Positions 42,213 through 51,026 of a stretch of DNA of 64,000 bases are shown here, piece by piece. The stretch comes from Deltaproteobacteria bacterium (GTDB taxonomy: Bacteria; Myxococcota_A; Polyangia; DRWM01; JAAZOP01), in contig JACRCX010000082.1 in the NCBI GenBank assembly GCA_016218815.1, positions 43,004-107,003 of the forward strand. The letters run 5' to 3'. Position 1 is the first letter of the stretch. The number at the start of each line of letters is the position of its first letter. The notes under the pieces are model-generated. The model ran no database searches. It worked only from the letters and a program-made list of their open reading frames with translations, and was not told where the DNA came from. The position numbers and the translations under genes are program-made.

Positions 42213-44531
42213 ATGCAGACGCGAAGGTGGGTGGGCGGTTTCTTGCTCGCGGTCGCGGCGGCCGGGTGCGGCGGAGTGGTGGCGGGCTCGGGGGACGCCG
42301 CGGCCGGCGAGGTCGCGGAGGCCGGAGACGGGGTGCTCGACGCGGACGGCGACGCGCGCGACGACGGCCGCGACGAGGGTGGGGGAGGGGACGGGGAGGC
42401 CGAGGTCTCGCCGGGGTGCCGGAACGGGGTGGTCGAGTCGGGCGAGGAGTGCGACGACGGCAACGACCGGGTGGGGGACGGCTGCGAGCCCGACTGCACC
42501 TGGACGTGCGAGTCGGCGGCCGAGTGCGCCGACGGGGAGCGGTGCAACGGCGACGAGTCGTGCGTGGAGCACGTGTGTCTTCCCGGCACGGCGCTGGGCG
42601 ACGGGCACGCCTGCGAGACGGCCGAGGGGCTGCCGGGCTCGTGCGCGGGTGGGGCGTGCCGGGCGTCGGTGTGCGGCAACACGCTGGTGGAACCGGGCGA
42701 GGAGTGCGATGACGGCAACTCCGTGGCGGGCGACGGGTGCGAGGGCGACTGCACCTGGTCGTGCACGGGGAATGCCGACTGCCTGGACGAGGACGTGTGC
42801 AACGGGACGGAGAGCTGCCCGCTGGAGACGCACGCCTGCGTGCGGACCGGGCCGCCGGTGGGCGTGGCGTGCCGGACCTCGGACGGCGCGGACGGCGTCT
42901 GTCGTGGCGGGTTGTGCGTGATCCCGACGTGCGGGGACGGGAACCCGGACCCCGGCGAGGAGTGCGACGACGGGAACACGAGCAACACCGACGCGTGCCT
43001 GAACGACTGCCGATTGGCGGAGTGCGGGGACGGCTTCGTCTGGAGCGGCGAGGAGGAGTGCGACGGCGCCGACGTGCCGTGCACGACGGACTGCGATTCG
43101 GCAGGGCTGCGCGTGTGCACGAGCTGCACGTTGGCGGACGCGTGCCGGCCGCCCGTGGAGGTGTGCAACGGCGTCGACGACGACTGCGACGACGCGTGCG
43201 ACGACGGCTTCGGGTGCTGCCTGGGAACGGTCGCCACCGGCACGGTGGGTCTGTGCGGGTACAGCCAGGCGTGCGGGGCGGGCTGCATCCCGGGCCACCG
43301 GGACTTCGGCGCCGTTCCGGCCAACGACACCTGCGCGGGGGCGACGCGGATCACGCTGGCCACGGGCGGCTCGGCCACGCTCACGGGCTCGACCTGCGCG
43401 GCGGCGGACGACGTCGCCCCGCCCACGGCGTGCGCCGCGCTGGACGGGCCGGACGTGGTCTTCGCGCTGAGCCTGACGACGACGAAGTTCGTCGTCGTCG
43501 ACACCGACGGGAGCGCCTTCGACACGGTCCTGGAGCTGCGCGGCGGCGACGCGACGGCGACCTGCGCCGCGGCGCCGTCGCTGGCGTGCAACGACAACCG
43601 AGCCGCCGGCGGCGTCTCCAGCTCGATGGTCTCGGCGCTGCTCACCCCGGGGAACTACTGGGTGTTCCTGGACGGCTACAACGGGGCGGCGGGCAACTAC
43701 ACGGTGCACGTGTACACGAGCGATCCGCCGCCGAACGACACGTGTGCGACGGCGACGGTGTTGACCTCGAGTACGACGCCGGCGACGGTGTGGGGGACGA
43801 CGGCGGGCGCGACGGACGACGGCACGGCGACGTGCGGTTCGTGGCCCGCCGCGGGACCCGACGTGTGGTACAGCCTGACGATCGGCCCGGCCCGCCACCT
43901 CGTGTACCTCGACCTGCTCGACCTGGCGACCTTCAGCGGGTCGATCCGCGTCTACGATTCCTGCACGGCCGATGTTCCGGTGGCCTGCGCGGGCGGGCCG
44001 GCGTGCGGCGTCGACCGCCCGCAGTGGATCGGGGTGCTGGGGCGCGACGGGGCGGGCTCGACGTACTTCATCGCCGTGGACGGCGCGACGGCCGCCGACA
44101 ACGGGGCGTTCTCGTTGCGCCACCAGATGGCCGGTCCGACGTGCGTCGACGGCACGGTGCTGGCGGTGCCCGGGACGGCCTTCGGCACGCTGCCCGCGGG
44201 GGCCGGGCGGAGCATCGGGAGCTGCGGGGGGAACGGCAACGACATCATGTACGTCCTCGGGCTCTGCCCCGGCCGCTCCATCGCGGCCAGCACGTGCAAT
44301 GCCGCGACCACGCTCGAGCACGTGCTCTACGCGCGGCGCAACGGATGCGACGCGGTCACGGGCGGGATCGAGATGTCCTGCAGCTCGGCCTCGAGCGGCG
44401 CCTGCACCTATCCCCTCGGGCGGACGCTGACGTTCGGCTCGGGCCAGCCGGCGGGGATGTACTTCCTGTTCGTCGACGGGACGAGCGTGACGGGCGGCGG
44501 CGCCTACCAGCTCGGGGTCGCGATGCCGTAG
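42213..44531 (+). CDS. Cys-rich lipoprotein with DUF4215 repeats and PPC-like domains
   Basis: A 772-residue protein from ATG 42213. The signal ends V-A-A-A-G-C. After an acidic linker come three to four Cys-rich repeats with C-x-N-x-x-V-E-x-G-E-E-C-D-D-G-N (DUF4215, the Myxococcus cysteine-rich repeat), one MopE-like C-N-G-V-D-D-D-C-D-D, and then three beta domains of about 120 residues that open P-A-N-D-T-C or P-P-N-D-T-C and end with Y-W-V-F-L-D-G or Y-F-I-A-V-D-G strands. It shares module types with its divergent neighbour and with the protein at 36660-39647. Probably surface exposed; function unknown. Confidence 0.8.
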   Translation: MQTRRWVGGFLLAVAAAGCGGVVAGSGDAAAGEVAEAGDGVLDADGDARDDGRDEGGGGDGEAEVSPGCRNGVVESGEECDDGNDRVGDGCEPDCTWTCESAAECADGERCNGDESCVEHVCLPGTALGDGHACETAEGLPGSCAGGACRASVCGNTLVEPGEECDDGNSVAGDGCEGDCTWSCTGNADCLDEDVCNGTESCPLETHACVRTGPPVGVACRTSDGADGVCRGGLCVIPTCGDGNPDPGEECDDGNTSNTDACLNDCRLAECGDGFVWSGEEECDGADVPCTTDCDSAGLRVCTSCTLADACRPPVEVCNGVDDDCDDACDDGFGCCLGTVATGTVGLCGYSQACGAGCIPGHRDFGAVPANDTCAGATRITLATGGSATLTGSTCAAADDVAPPTACAALDGPDVVFALSLTTTKFVVVDTDGSAFDTVLELRGGDATATCAAAPSLACNDNRAAGGVSSSMVSALLTPGNYWVFLDGYNGAAGNYTVHVYTSDPPPNDTCATATVLTSSTTPATVWGTTAGATDDGTATCGSWPAAGPDVWYSLTIGPARHLVYLDLLDLATFSGSIRVYDSCTADVPVACAGGPACGVDRPQWIGVLGRDGAGSTYFIAVDGATAADNGAFSLRHQMAGPTCVDGTVLAVPGTAFGTLPAGAGRSIGSCGGNGNDIMYVLGLCPGRSIAASTCNAATTLEHVLYARRNGCDAVTGGIEMSCSSASSGACTYPLGRTLTFGSGQPAGMYFLFVDGTSVTGGGAYQLGVAMP

Positions 44532-44534
44532 CGG

Positions 44535-45308
44535 TCAGCGGAAGACGGGGGGGCGTTTCTCGAGGAAGGCGCGGCGTCCCTCCTGGTAGTCCTCGCTGTC
44601 GTACACCTGGCGACGCAGGCTCTGGATGCGCTCGAACACTTCGGGCGGCAGGGGGCGAGCGTCGGCGAGGAGGCGGAGCTGCTCCTTGATGACGGCGATG
44701 GAGCGCGGCGAGAGCTGGGCGATGCCGCGGGCGGTTTCCCGCGCCGCGACCTCCAGCTCGGCCGCCGAAACGAGCCGGTGGACGACGCCCGTCGCCAGCA
44801 GGCGGCCGGCGGAAACGGGTCGGGCCGTGAACAGCAGCTCGCGCAGGAGCGGGAGGCCGAGCACGTTCGCGAGGCGCAGGAGACCGGCGACGTTCGGCGG
44901 CACGCCGAGCCTGGCGGGGGTCAGGGCGAAGGTGACCTCGGGCGTCGCGAGGATCAGGTCGCAGGCGAAGGCCAGCTCGCAGCCCCCGCCCCAGACGGTG
45001 CCTTCGATCATCGCCAGCACGGGCGCCGGCAGCTCGCGGACGGCGCGCACGAGCTGTTCGAGGGGGTCACCCCAGGCGCGGGGGTCTCGGCCCGAAGGCG
45101 GCAATTCGGCGACGTCGTGGCCCGCGGACCAGACCTTGGCCCCGGGCGTGGCGCGCAGGATGACCGCGCGAACACCTTCGCGGCGGAACGAGTCCAGCGC
45201 CGCGAGCGTCTCCGTGATGAGCGGCGCGCCCAGGATGTTGCGCTTCTCGGGGTGAGCGAGCGTGATGGTCCCGATGCCGTCCTGCGTCGCGGCGACGATC
45301 CGTGGCAT
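44535..45308 (-). CDS. scpB: Methylmalonyl-CoA decarboxylase-like crotonase
   Basis: A 257-residue crotonase-fold protein. The oxyanion region is G-T-V-W-G-G-G-C-E-L, then D-L-I-L-A-T-P-E-V-T-F-A-L-T-P-A-R-L-G-V-P, and the C-terminus is Y-D-S-E-D-Y-Q-E-G-R-R-A-F-L-E-K-R. These blocks match methylmalonyl-CoA decarboxylase (ScpB/YgfG) much better than generic enoyl-CoA hydratases. The enzyme would make propionyl-CoA from methylmalonyl-CoA in the cytoplasm. GAGAGGAACGGC precedes ATG 45308. It is divergent from the dehydratase gene with a 110-base gap. Confidence 0.75.
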   Translation of the reverse strand: MPRIVAATQDGIGTITLAHPEKRNILGAPLITETLAALDSFRREGVRAVILRATPGAKVWSAGHDVAELPPSGRDPRAWGDPLEQLVRAVRELPAPVLAMIEGTVWGGGCELAFACDLILATPEVTFALTPARLGVPPNVAGLLRLANVLGLPLLRELLFTARPVSAGRLLATGVVHRLVSAAELEVAARETARGIAQLSPRSIAVIKEQLRLLADARPLPPEVFERIQSLRRQVYDSEDYQEGRRAFLEKRPPVFR

Positions 45309-45418
45309 GCCGTTCCTCTCCGTCGGGCCGGTGGGGGGCGGCCACGCGCCGCCCGGTCCCGTGCCCGCGCGTCCGGAGTGTGGCACGATTCGGGGGGGCC
45401 GGGGGGCCGGAGGTGGAG

Positions 45419-46411
45419 ATGAGCGGGGAGCAGGACGTGCGGCCGGACCTGCGGGCGATCCGGGAGGCGGCGGCGAGGATTGCGCCGTGGATCCACCGCA
45501 CGCCCGTGATGACGTGCGCGGCACTCGACGAGCGGGCGGGGGCGCGGCTGTTCTTCAAGTGCGAGAACCTGCAGCGGGTGGGCGCGTTCAAGATGCGCGG
45601 GGCGTCCAACGCGGTCTTCTCGCTGTCCGACGAGGAGGTCCGGAACGGTGTTGCCACGCACTCGTCGGGCAACCACGCGCAGGCGCTGGCGCGCGCCGCG
45701 CGGAACCGGGGCGTGGCGGCGCACATCGTGATGCCCGACAACGCGCCGGCGGTGAAGCGCGCGGCGGTCGCGGGGTACGGCGGCCGCATCGTCCCCTGCG
45801 CGCCGACGCTGGCGGCGCGCGAGAGCACGCTGTGGGAGGTCGTGGCGCAGACGGGCGCGGCGTTCGTGCACCCGTACGACGACCACCGCATCATCGCCGG
45901 GCAGGGCACCGCCGCGCTCGAGCTGCTCGAGGAAATCCCCGACCTCGATGCGGTGGTCGCGCCCGTCGGCGGCGGGGGACTGGCGTCCGGCACGGCGCTG
46001 GCGGTCCACGGGCTGGCCCCCCGGGTTCGCGTGGTGGCGGCCGAGCCGCGCAACGCCGACGACGCGTTCCGTTCGCTCCGCGAGGGGCGCATCGTGCCGT
46101 CGGAGGACCCGCGGACGGTCGCCGACGGGCTGCGGACGTCGCTGGGGGTGCGCAACTTCGCGATCCTGCGCGAGCACCTGGACCGCGTGATCCTGGCGAG
46201 CGAGGAGGCGATCGTCGCGGCGATGCGGTTGTTGTGGGAGCGGGCGAAGCTGGTCGTGGAGCCGTCGGGGGCCGTGCCGCTGGCCGCGCTGCTCGAGGAC
46301 GCGGGCGAGCTGCGGGCGCGGAGGATCGGGGTGATTCTGTCGGGCGGGAACGTCGACCTCGACCGGTTGCCGTGGGGGCCGGCCCCCGCTACAGGCCGCA
46401 GCGGAGGGTGA
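45419..46411 (+). CDS. Threonine/serine dehydratase-like PLP enzyme
   Basis: A 330-residue fold-type II PLP enzyme. The PLP lysine is K58 in G-A-F-K-M-R-G-A; S-S-G-N-H-A-Q holds the substrate, and P-V-G-G-G-G-L binds the phosphate. There is no C-terminal ACT regulatory domain, so it resembles catabolic threonine dehydratase or serine racemase rather than the biosynthetic IlvA. Deamination of threonine to 2-oxobutyrate would feed propionyl-CoA metabolism, which fits the divergent methylmalonyl-CoA decarboxylase. GGAGGTGGAG precedes the ATG. The 3' end overlaps the convergent VWA lipoprotein gene by 23 bases. Confidence 0.8.
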   Translation: MSGEQDVRPDLRAIREAAARIAPWIHRTPVMTCAALDERAGARLFFKCENLQRVGAFKMRGASNAVFSLSDEEVRNGVATHSSGNHAQALARAARNRGVAAHIVMPDNAPAVKRAAVAGYGGRIVPCAPTLAARESTLWEVVAQTGAAFVHPYDDHRIIAGQGTAALELLEEIPDLDAVVAPVGGGGLASGTALAVHGLAPRVRVVAAEPRNADDAFRSLREGRIVPSEDPRTVADGLRTSLGVRNFAILREHLDRVILASEEAIVAAMRLLWERAKLVVEPSGAVPLAALLEDAGELRARRIGVILSGGNVDLDRLPWGPAPATGRSGG

Positions 46412-48218
46412 CGCCCGAGTCGGGGCCGAAGATCGTCCCGTCGGTCGGGGCGACCCGCGCGCAGGAGGAGGAGCCCGGCTCGAAGGTCCAGCCGGATTCG
46501 AACGGGGCGGAGCACCCGTCCAGGTCCGGGGCGCGCGAGGCTTGCCGCACGAGGCAGAGGCGCTGTCCGGTCCCGTTCAGGCCGAGGTCGCGCTTGAGCG
46601 GAACGCACTCGGGGCCGCCGGCGGACTCGCGGCACGGCGCCAGGTCGGGCAGATCGTCGACCGACGCCAGGGGGCACTCCGCGGCGGGGCAGGATGGGTC
46701 GTCGTCGCACATGCGGGCGTCGGGCAGGGTCTCGAGGAGCCAGCAGCCCAGCGCGCAGGTGAGCGGATCGAAGTCCAGGCCGGGGGGGAGGCAGGCGGAG
46801 GACGACGCGGCCTGGAGGCGGTCGGCGATGCCGCGGAGCGCGTTGGTCCAGTCGGTCTTGCAGATCGAGTCCACGTAGGCCTGCTCGCCGAACGCCTGGG
46901 CCAGGGTGACGAAGCGGCGCGGGGGGAAGGCCTGTCCCATCGACGTGTTGCAGGAGGGGATGAGGCTGGTGGGGTCGGTCGGGTCGATCTGCGCCGTCAT
47001 GGCGGGCACGCCCAGACAGTCACCCAGCGAGTCGCCGGTGCCGATGCAGGCCGGGGCGTCGGGCGGGACGCCGACGATCATGCCGAGCACGAGGAGATCG
47101 GGCCGATCGGGACGCAGCCCGCGGAAGGCGTCGGCGTAGGCGGCAACGTCTTCGACGAATTCGGGGTGCCGGAAGCAGCGGATGTTGAGGTGGCCGAGGT
47201 CGTCGCGAGTCGGGTCGAACATCTCGTTGTGGTCGGGACGGACCGAGCAGTCCTCTTCGTCGGTGATGAAGAGGAGCGCGAGGAGGGAGTCGAGGCGCAG
47301 GAAGCCGCGGTTGCACGTGCCCGTCGCCGGGTTGACGGTGAGGGCCTGGCGCATCGCCTTGAGCTGCTGTTCGAAGCCGCAGCCCTGCGTGCCGAGGGTG
47401 GCGAGGCAGGTGAAGTCGTGGGCCATGTCGGCGGCGTTGTAGGTAGCCTCGTTCGTCGGGTTGCGCGACAGGAACGCCGGGTAGGTCGCCTCACAGCCCG
47501 AGACCGCCGGACTGGGCGCGCTGCGGAAGCAGCCGTTGTCGCCGACCTCGGAGTTCGAGCAGGTCGAGACCCGGTAGCCCGCGGTGCCCATGTCCGTGCT
47601 GAGGATGCCGATGTTGAGGTCGGTGACGGGAGGGTGGTCGGGCCAAGTGTCGCCGTCGTCGTCGGCGGGGTCGAGCAGCGCGGCCAGCAGGTCGGGGAAA
47701 CGGGCGGTGAGGGCGGCCTGCTCCTGGCTCATCGAGCCGGAGTTGTCGATCAGCACGGCCATGTCGAGCTTGAGGCCGCCCGGCGTGCGGACCGGATAGT
47801 CGACGGGTCCGCCGCCGTCGGCGTCGGCGTCCGCGTCGGCATCGGCGCCGGTGGAGCGGGGCAGGCAGTTGAGGGCGGATTCGTCCGGGAGGTAGCCGGA
47901 GTCGCACTCGCAGAACGGGAAGCTGCCGGCGGCCTGGCACTCGCCGTGTCCGGAGCAGGCGACGCCGGCGCAGGGATCCGCGGTGGAGTTGGGCTCGCAG
48001 CCGTTGCCGTACGGGGAAGGGTGCGAGCCCGGGAAGCAGACGCAGTAGGCGGTGTTGCCGTCGGCCCAGACGCGGCAGATGCCACCGGCGCAATCCAGGC
48101 GGTCGCACGAGTCGGATTCGTTCTGGCACGAGACGGTGCCTCCGAGGCCGAGCAGGATTGCGGCCGCGACCAGGGCCGGGCCGAGCAGCAGGGCGCGCCG
48201 AACCGTCGTCTTCGTCAT
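46389..48218 (-). CDS. EGF-like plus VWA lipoprotein (copy 2)
   Basis: A 609-residue paralogue of the protein at 24745-26712, with the same order: signal (ending T-V-S-C), two EGF-like Cys modules, an acidic linker, VWA domain and Cys-rich C-terminus. The metal site is D-N-S-G-S in M-A-V-L-I-D-N-S-G-S-M-S. Here the linker is a run of D-A repeats. Shared blocks include S-C-N-T-S-M-G-Q-A and G-V-P-P-D-A-P-A-C-I-G. ATG 48218 follows AGGGAGGAG. Having two copies 20 kb apart on opposite strands suggests an old duplication and separate regulation. Confidence 0.8.
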   Translation of the reverse strand: MTKTTVRRALLLGPALVAAAILLGLGGTVSCQNESDSCDRLDCAGGICRVWADGNTAYCVCFPGSHPSPYGNGCEPNSTADPCAGVACSGHGECQAAGSFPFCECDSGYLPDESALNCLPRSTGADADADADADGGGPVDYPVRTPGGLKLDMAVLIDNSGSMSQEQAALTARFPDLLAALLDPADDDGDTWPDHPPVTDLNIGILSTDMGTAGYRVSTCSNSEVGDNGCFRSAPSPAVSGCEATYPAFLSRNPTNEATYNAADMAHDFTCLATLGTQGCGFEQQLKAMRQALTVNPATGTCNRGFLRLDSLLALLFITDEEDCSVRPDHNEMFDPTRDDLGHLNIRCFRHPEFVEDVAAYADAFRGLRPDRPDLLVLGMIVGVPPDAPACIGTGDSLGDCLGVPAMTAQIDPTDPTSLIPSCNTSMGQAFPPRRFVTLAQAFGEQAYVDSICKTDWTNALRGIADRLQAASSSACLPPGLDFDPLTCALGCWLLETLPDARMCDDDPSCPAAECPLASVDDLPDLAPCRESAGGPECVPLKRDLGLNGTGQRLCLVRQASRAPDLDGCSAPFESGWTFEPGSSSCARVAPTDGTIFGPDSGVTLRCGL

Positions 48219-48304
48219 GGAACTCCTCCCTTCACCGCGGACGTTTCCGAGCCTCGAAACCCGGAGACAGTCTACGCCGCAAGGGCGGGAGGTGCAACGA
48301 CGAG

Positions 48305-48679
48305 CTACACCGATGCGCAGGTGGAGGTCGGGGGGAGGGCGGGGAGGGGGAAGGCGAAGCGGCGCACGCTCCCCCGGCGGTCCATGTGCTCGACGAGCAT
48401 CCGGCGCGAGGCGTCGAAGGCGTCGGCGATGGCGGCGAGCAGATCCGCGGAGCGCGCGCCCCGGCCGGTCGCGCGCTCGACGGACATGCAAGCCCCGGCG
48501 GCGGTGACCAGGACCCGGACGTCGTAGCGGCTGTGTCGTCCGCGCCGGCCGCGGTCGACGACGACGTGGCAGCGGACCAGGTCGGGGCAGACCTCGGAGA
48601 GCTGGTCCGCCTGGGATTCGATCAGCTCGAGGGCGTCGGGCCAATCGCCGACGCGACGCAACGTTGTCTGCACGGGCAT
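48305..48679 (-). CDS. RaiA/HPF-like ribosome-associated protein
   Basis: A 124-residue protein beginning MPVQTTLRRVGDWPDALELI. The order beta-helix-beta-beta-beta-helix, with E-S-Q-A-D-Q-L in the first helix and A-A-I-A-D-A-F-D-A-S-R-R in the last, matches the short RaiA/HPF (sigma-54 modulation) family that binds the ribosomal A/P sites in resting cells. A C-terminal Pro/Arg tail is extra. A second ATG six bases upstream (48685) is too close to the AGGA to be the better start. Paralogues elsewhere in the genome cannot be ruled out. Confidence 0.6.
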   Translation of the reverse strand: MPVQTTLRRVGDWPDALELIESQADQLSEVCPDLVRCHVVVDRGRRGRHSRYDVRVLVTAAGACMSVERATGRGARSADLLAAIADAFDASRRMLVEHMDRRGSVRRFAFPLPALPPTSTCASV

Positions 48680-49012
48680 CTTCATCTTCCTGGATTCCCT
48701 TCCCGCGCGGCATGGCGGCGCAGCGGTCGCGGGCCGCGCGACTGGGCGGCCCTCGCGAGCCGGGCCGCCGGACGTCAATCTTCCGCCAGGCCGACGACCG
48801 CAACGACGGCACAGGTTCCGCAGGTCGTTCGCCCGGTGGTCGCTCGCCTCACGGGACGCCAACACGCGGCCTTGGGGTCCCATTCCCCGGGTCCGTTCCG
48901 TCATTCGGATGGAAGGGGAGATGGCGCCGCAGGATCGGCGGGGAAGGCCGCACCCTGAAGGGTGCGGTTCGGTTTCGGGGTTGTGGTGAGGGACGGGGGA
49001 CGGGGGGGGCGG
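48680..49012. other. Gene-free 0.3-kb stretch with a palindrome
   Basis: No gene is seen. It contains the TGAA-loop palindrome at 48948-48967 and a G-rich run at 48990-49010. On the left it holds the upstream region of the RaiA/HPF-like gene. Confidence 0.4.
48948..48967. repeat. TGAA-loop palindrome
   Basis: Perfect arms CCGCACCC/GGGTGCGG around TGAA, followed by TTCGG, the same right flank as 26768-26787 but with a different stem sequence. Confidence 0.8.
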
Positions 49013-49126
49013 CTACTTGCCGGCCATGCGGGCCTTGCGGCGGCGGTTCTTGGCCTTGAGCTGGGCCTTGAGGCGCACGGAGCGCTTGCGGTCGATCTTC
49101 TTGGGACGCTTACGGTAGATGAACAT
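49013..49126 (-). CDS. Very small basic protein
   Basis: A 37-codon frame starting MFIYRKRPKKIDRKRSV and ending R-K-A-R-M-A-G-K before TAG. Nearly half of its residues are Lys or Arg. AGAGGCG lies upstream of the ATG. It begins 14 bases after the stop of the Cys-rich lipoprotein gene and is probably translated from the same mRNA. The composition suggests RNA or ribosome binding. I do not recognise the family. Confidence 0.5.
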   Translation of the reverse strand: MFIYRKRPKKIDRKRSVRLKAQLKAKNRRRKARMAGK

Positions 49127-49139
49127 CAAACTATCGCCT

Positions 49140-50729
49140 CTACAGTTCGCAGACGCCCGTCACGGTGTTGCACGTGGTCGGCACGGTGAAGAACTCGTTG
49201 CACATCGCGGTCGTGCACGGCGCGAAGCAGACGCCGGCCGGCGCGGTCGCCGTCGAGTCGACGTAGACGTACGGGTCGAACGTGGCCTTGTCGTAGCAGG
49301 CCATGTTCTGCTGGCAGCCGTTGGCGCCGAGGTTGCCGTTGGGCGTGTCGCAGGACTCGAAGCACAGGCCCGCGAAGCAGGCGCCGGTCGCGATGCCGGT
49401 GGTGCCGTCGGCGCCGCCGCAGAAGCCGGCATTGCCGAGGTTCTCGTTGCACCAGGTGGAGCAGAAGAGGGGCGGGTACTCCCACGGAGCGATGCAGGTG
49501 CCGAGGCCCTTGGGCGACAGGCAGTCGGTGTCCTCGGTGCAGGCGCTGCCGAGCTCGCCGGTGCCGGTGCCGCCGAAGTTGCCCTTGAGGTAGCAGAACC
49601 CGTCGGCGTCGGTCGTGTCGAGCCAGGAATCGGTGGCAATGGGGTAGCAGGAGTAGTCGCCGTCGTCGGGGACGCCGAGTTCGCCGGCGTCCCGGCAGGC
49701 GAAGTCCGGGTCACCCGGCTCGGTGCCGGCCGTGCACGGAGAGAAGCACATGTACGAGGGATCGGCGGTCGAGCCGAGGTTGATGCAGCCGCCGCCGGCG
49801 GGGCATTCGCGGCCGGTCAAGTCGCAGCGGTCCATGGTGCACATGCCGCCCGGGAAGTACTGCTCGCGGCCGTACTCGTCGATGCAGCGGGCGTTGGCCG
49901 GGCAGTCGGAGTCGTGCAGGCAGGCGTCGCCGATTTCGCACGAGCCGCCGGTGCAGCCGACGTTCTCGCAGGTGTAGGTGCAATCGTTGCAGGTGTTGGT
50001 GCACCCGGCCACGAGGTGGACCTCGCCGGCCTGGCGCGCCTGGTCCTCGGTCCCGCCCTCGCCGTCGTGCCAGATCTCGCAGCACTCGCGGTCGTTCGAG
50101 CAGCCGGCGGGGTAGCAGTACTCGTCGCTGATCACGCACTGGTAGCCGTCGCGGCAGTCGCAGTTGTTTTCCCAGGGGACGCCGGCCGAGGAGGCGGCGG
50201 AGCAGGAGTCGAGGCAGCCGTAGTACTGGTTTCCGGCGGTGTCGGTGCCCTGGTACTCGCACTGCGAGCCGGTGGGGCAGGAGGTCGTGACGTCGGGATC
50301 ACAGCCGGCGGAGCCGATGCCGATGAGGAGGCAGTAGCCGCCGATCCATGAGCTGTAGGTTTCGCCGTCATACACGTCGGCGCTCTCGGTGACGCAGCGC
50401 AGGCCCGGGTCGCACTCGGTGTCGTCCAGGCACGGCTGGCCGATCGAGCCCGGCTCGGTGTCGACGGGATCGTTGGGGCAGGAGGTCGACCCGCAGGGGT
50501 CCACCGGAGGAACGTCGGCCTCGGCCTCGGCGTCGGCATCGGCGCCCGAATCCTCCGAGACCGTGTCCGTCTCGGCCTCGGCGTCGGCATCGGCGCCCGC
50601 ATCGTCGGCGCGATCGCCGCCCGTATCGTCGCGGACGTCGGGCTGCGCCCCGTCGTCGTCCGAACACCCACTCACCGGGAACACGGCGGCGGCGCACACG
50701 ACCGCCAGGACCAGAATCGAACGCTTCAT
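49140..50729 (-). CDS. Cys-rich lipoprotein
   Basis: A 529-residue lipoprotein (signal ending P-V-S-G-C; strong AAGGAGGG before ATG 50729). Residues 25-75 are an acidic linker with D-A-D-A-E repeats. The rest holds about fifty Cys in modules such as C-L-D-D-T-E-C-D-P-G-L-R-C, C-D-C-R-D-G-Y-Q-C and C-L-H-D-S-D-C-P-A-N-A-R-C, reminiscent of Dickkopf/EGF-like knots used in other myxobacterial surface lipoproteins. No enzymatic motif. It is likely co-transcribed with the tiny basic protein. Confidence 0.75.
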   Translation of the reverse strand: MKRSILVLAVVCAAAVFPVSGCSDDDGAQPDVRDDTGGDRADDAGADADAEAETDTVSEDSGADADAEAEADVPPVDPCGSTSCPNDPVDTEPGSIGQPCLDDTECDPGLRCVTESADVYDGETYSSWIGGYCLLIGIGSAGCDPDVTTSCPTGSQCEYQGTDTAGNQYYGCLDSCSAASSAGVPWENNCDCRDGYQCVISDEYCYPAGCSNDRECCEIWHDGEGGTEDQARQAGEVHLVAGCTNTCNDCTYTCENVGCTGGSCEIGDACLHDSDCPANARCIDEYGREQYFPGGMCTMDRCDLTGRECPAGGGCINLGSTADPSYMCFSPCTAGTEPGDPDFACRDAGELGVPDDGDYSCYPIATDSWLDTTDADGFCYLKGNFGGTGTGELGSACTEDTDCLSPKGLGTCIAPWEYPPLFCSTWCNENLGNAGFCGGADGTTGIATGACFAGLCFESCDTPNGNLGANGCQQNMACYDKATFDPYVYVDSTATAPAGVCFAPCTTAMCNEFFTVPTTCNTVTGVCEL

Positions 50730-50842
50730 CGGTACCCTCCTTCTTGTCTCCCCGCTGTATCCGCCGCGGCGCGAGACGCCCTCCGGCAAAAAGACAGGTG
50801 GAGGGTACGGGACGGATCCCGTGTTGTCAAGCGGCCCGCCGC

Positions 50843-50876
50843 GGTGGCTGGTGGCTGGTAGCTGGTAGCTGGTAGT
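50843..50876. repeat. Tandem heptamer array (GGTGGCT/GGTAGCT)
   Basis: Four full 7-base units and one partial in the 297-base gap before the hybrid kinase gene; the unit is a rotation of that at 52946-52973. No other feature is seen in the gap. Confidence 0.85.
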
Positions 50877-51026
50877 GGCAATCCCGGGCATCGGAGGCAT
50901 GGCTTGTGCAGCGCACGCTGGAACGGGGCTGGTACGGGGCGACGGTCTTCCGTATAGTCCGTGGGACGGCCGCGAGGCGGGGGCGCGGGTGGACGACGGG
51001 GTGGTCGCGAGGATCGCGGAACGGAC

